Below, piece after piece: positions 62,369-64,000 of a stretch of DNA of 64,000 bases. Under the pieces are notes generated by a model. It saw nothing but the letters and a program-made list of their open reading frames with translations. It did not search any database and was not told the origin of the DNA. Position numbers and translations under genes: made by a program. Origin of the DNA: Clostridia bacterium (GTDB taxonomy: Bacteria; Bacillota; Clostridia; Oscillospirales; Acutalibacteraceae); assembly GCA_017516745.1 (NCBI GenBank), contig JAFXBF010000006.1:1-64000 (forward strand), given 5' to 3'. Position 1 is the first letter of the stretch; the number at the start of each line of letters is the position of its first letter.

Positions 62369-62460
62369 GGTGTTGCCGATAGACGGTTACGCCCTCATTA
62401 ATTGGAAATTAAAGATTTAACCGCCAACTTTTGCAGGGTCCGGCGGTTATTTCTTTTTAT
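62368..62460 (+). ncRNA. Candidate antisense antitoxin RNA
   Basis: A predicted short transcript of about 90 bases from the promoter at 62340 to the stem AACCGCC (62419-62425)/GGCGGTT (62442-62448) with a T-rich tail. It is convergent to, and complementary with, the 3' end of the toxin-like mRNA, the normal arrangement of type I antitoxins. Start and end are inferred, not measured. Confidence 0.6.
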
Positions 62461-62545
62461 GCTCAAGAATTGCAATAAACAACCCTACTATGCCGACAAT
62501 TACGGCTGAAAACGCAAAAAGGCTTTCATATGTAACGTACTGCAT
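62447..62545 (-). CDS. Small hydrophobic holin-like toxin, type I TA candidate
   Basis: A 32-residue protein with a single membrane helix flanked by an acidic start and a Lys-rich end: YESLFAFSAVIVGIVGLFIA, then ILEHKKK. This fits the short holin-like/Fst-like type I toxins. ATG 62545 is seven bases after AGGAGG; an ATG at 62551 is too close. Its stop lies in the arm of the shared terminator stem. A minus-strand promoter TTGACT-17-TAATAT lies near 62617-62655. It is too short for usual gene calling. Confidence 0.7.
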   Translation of the reverse strand: MQYVTYESLFAFSAVIVGIVGLFIAILEHKKK

Positions 62546-62616
62546 AAGCATCCCTCCTTTCAGAGGGCAAAGAGTGCAACCGCCTACCGTTGTAAGGCAA
62601 CACCTTACCCGAGTAT

Positions 62617-62655
62617 ATTAGCACAAATGTTCGTATAAGTCAACATCATCTGCAA
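62617..62655 (-). promoter_or_regulatory. Promoter of the toxin-like gene
   Basis: On the minus strand, TTGACT, a 17-base spacer and TAATAT. The transcript begins near GTAAGGTGTTGCC (complement at 62601-62613), the same 13 bases that begin the antisense RNA, so the two 5' ends match. Confidence 0.65.
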
Positions 62656-62674
62656 AAGAACTTAAACAAACTGC

Positions 62675-62703
62675 TTGACACGGCGAATTAAAAGTGATAT
62701 ATT
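62675..62703 (+). promoter_or_regulatory. thrS promoter
   Basis: A perfect TTGACA at 62675-62680, a 17-base spacer and TATATT at 62698-62703. It drives the T-box leader. Confidence 0.75.
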
Positions 62704-62734
62704 GTTTTTATTATTTATATTAATAACACGATGA

Positions 62735-62980
62735 AGCAGAATGTGTACAGCACAAGCTGTCTGCAGAGAGTCCGCCAAAAGCTGCAAGGCGGATATTCAG
62801 CCGTTGTACCGACCGCTGCCGAGTGCCTGCGAAGCCGTTGATTTTCGGATAAGCTGTGCCGTATGACTGCGTTAAGGTCGCTATGAGAGGCGTACTTTTT
62901 TTGTACGCAACACGGGTGGAACCGTGGAGTATTGTTTATTGTAATGCTTCACCCTGTATTTTTCGGGGTGGAGTATTTTT
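62735..62980 (+). promoter_or_regulatory. T-box leader for threonine, with terminator
   Basis: The leader binds uncharged tRNA(Thr) and lets transcription through when threonine-tRNA is scarce. GCAGAGAG near 62763-62770 starts stem I. ACC codons at 62808-62810 and 62812-62814 are placed for the specifier and fit Thr. The T-box core ACACGGGTGGAACCGTGG is near 62910-62927. The terminator is CTTCACCCTG (62947-62956) with CGGGGTGGAG (62964-62973), followed by TATTTTT. Which ACC is the true specifier is uncertain. Confidence 0.88.
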
Positions 62981-63025
62981 ATTTTCCGTTTAATTAAACT
63001 ATTCTTCAGAAAGGATGATATAAAA

Positions 63026-64000
63026 GTGATTAACGTAACACTCAGAGACAATGTAGTTAAGGAGTACGAAAACGGCACTACCGTTGCCGAAATTGCAAAA
63101 AGTCTCGGTATGGGTCTTTACAAGGCCGCCTGTGTTGCAAGGGTAAACGGCGAGGTCTGCGACCTTCGCACAGCACTTGACGCAGACGCTCAGGTTGAGA
63201 TTCTCACCTTTGACGACGAGGAAGGCAAGAAGGCTTTCCGCCACACAGCTTCACACATTCTTGCACAGGCTGTCAAAAGGCTTTATCCGCAGGCAAAGCT
63301 TGCTATCGGCCCTGCTATAGATAACGGCTTCTATTACGATTTTGACTGCGATGTTTCCTTCACACCCGAGGTGCTTGAAAAAATTGAGGCCGAGATGAAG
63401 AAAATTGTCAAGGAAGGCATTGCACTTGAAAGATATGAGCTCTCCCCTGCCGATGCAATTGCAAAGATGGAGGAAAAGGGCGAAATCTACAAGGTTGAGC
63501 TTATCAAAGAGCACGCCGACAAGGGCGAGAATATCTCCTTCTTCAAGCAGGCTGAATTTGACGAGCTTTGCGCAGGCCCTCACATTCCCGACACCTCCCG
63601 TGTAAAGGCATTCAAGCTCACCTCCGCAACAGGTGCATACTGGAGAGGCGACTCCAAGAACAAGATGCTTCAGAGAATCTACGGCACAGCCTTCACAAAG
63701 CAGGCCGACCTTGAAGCTCACCTTGAAGCTATTGAAGAGGCAAAGAAGCGTGACCACAATAAGCTCGGCCGTGAGCTTGAGCTGTTCACAACTTCAGACG
63801 TTATAGGTCAGGGTCTGCCGATTCTTCTGCCCAAGGGTGCAAGAATCATTCAGCTGCTCCAGAGATTTGTTGAGGATGAGGAGCAGAAGAGAGGCTGGCT
63901 TCTCACAAAAACACCCTATATGGCAAAGAGCGACCTTTATAAAATTTCAGGTCACTGGGATCACTATCAGGACGGTATGTTCGTTTTAGGCGATGAAGAA
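63026..64000 (+). CDS. thrS: Threonine--tRNA ligase (5' part, runs off the window)
   Basis: The first 325 residues of a class II aminoacyl-tRNA synthetase; the frame is open to the window edge. A TGS domain occupies about 1-62 (INVTLRDNVVKEYENGTTV), then the editing domain with FRHTASHILAQAVKRLYP and later CAGPHIPDTSRVKAFKLTS. The catalytic domain begins near 245 (KRDHNKLGRELELF). The start is GTG, ten bases after AAGGA. It is controlled by the T-box leader upstream. Confidence 0.95.
   Translation, partial: MINVTLRDNVVKEYENGTTVAEIAKSLGMGLYKAACVARVNGEVCDLRTALDADAQVEILTFDDEEGKKAFRHTASHILAQAVKRLYPQAKLAIGPAIDNGFYYDFDCDVSFTPEVLEKIEAEMKKIVKEGIALERYELSPADAIAKMEEKGEIYKVELIKEHADKGENISFFKQAEFDELCAGPHIPDTSRVKAFKLTSATGAYWRGDSKNKMLQRIYGTAFTKQADLEAHLEAIEEAKKRDHNKLGRELELFTTSDVIGQGLPILLPKGARIIQLLQRFVEDEEQKRGWLLTKTPYMAKSDLYKISGHWDHYQDGMFVLGDEE

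Noticed and set aside
1-64000. CRISPR arrays, tRNA or rRNA genes and prophage
   Set aside because: No regularly spaced direct repeats, cloverleaf genes, ribosomal RNA stretches or phage structural genes were seen on either strand.

Overview
The window looks like a chromosomal segment of a spore-forming, anaerobic, low-to-mid GC Clostridia bacterium, most likely an Oscillospirales/Ruminococcaceae gut type. This rests on content only: spoIIAA-spoIIAB-sigF, spoVAE, yunB and spoIID; the SCIFF peptide with its radical SAM maturase, typical of Clostridia; GTP-type PEP carboxykinase, a two-subunit serine dehydratase and a T-box-controlled thrS; and secreted proteins with Thr/Glu/Pro-rich linkers. 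Several starts are TTG or GTG. No tRNA, rRNA, CRISPR array or prophage was seen.

Layout. 1-4250: dispersed repeat, then a RodA/FtsW-type polymerase, folC and the spoIIA operon. 4259-6428 (minus): two GT4 glycosyltransferases. 6530-8485: dinB behind a LexA box, converging on spoVAE and acpP. 8612-12161 (minus): a TIM-barrel/Gfo-Idh-MocA fusion and a DUF1846 protein. 12286-21822 (plus): nagA, a structured leader, an MTA/SAH-nucleosidase-like enzyme, a PflX-like radical SAM protein, a C_GCAxxG_C_C protein, a YfhO membrane protein, parA, parB and rqcH. 21877-27489 (minus): ftsE, ftsX, an M23 hydrolase and an S41 protease, with a PucR-type regulator just upstream. 27722-33858: secreted Ig-like protein, yunB, DUF1292, a structured RNA resembling 6S RNA, an unknown protein, a secreted lysozyme-like protein and a phosphoesterase. 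33870-38344: HEPN/MNT pair, copper ATPase, rmuC. 38348-46623: GH3 glucosidase, PEP carboxykinase, isochorismatase-like hydrolase, sdaAB-sdaAA, APH-like kinase, NUDIX. 46685-50629: SCIFF peptide and maturase, a PLP decarboxylase, a GT2 glycosyltransferase. 50677-56800: spoIID, citrate synthase, membrane proteins, two palindromic intergenic elements and a lipoprotein. 56838-64000: deoC-deoD, trpS, rpsU, yqeG, an M24 peptidase, a lipid kinase, a candidate type I toxin-antitoxin locus, and the T-box leader with the 5' part of thrS.

How it fits together. Cell-envelope work is prominent: the SEDS polymerase, FtsEX with an M23 hydrolase, SpoIID, glycosyltransferases and YfhO. Central carbon genes link GH3 and NagA sugar release, PEP carboxykinase, citrate synthase, serine deamination and deoxynucleoside salvage. 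The most interesting non-routine items are the type I toxin-antitoxin-like locus at 62340-62640, the SCIFF operon with a terminator between peptide and maturase, the structured RNA at 30427-30615, and two families of palindromic intergenic elements. All names come from reading the sequence; no database search was possible.
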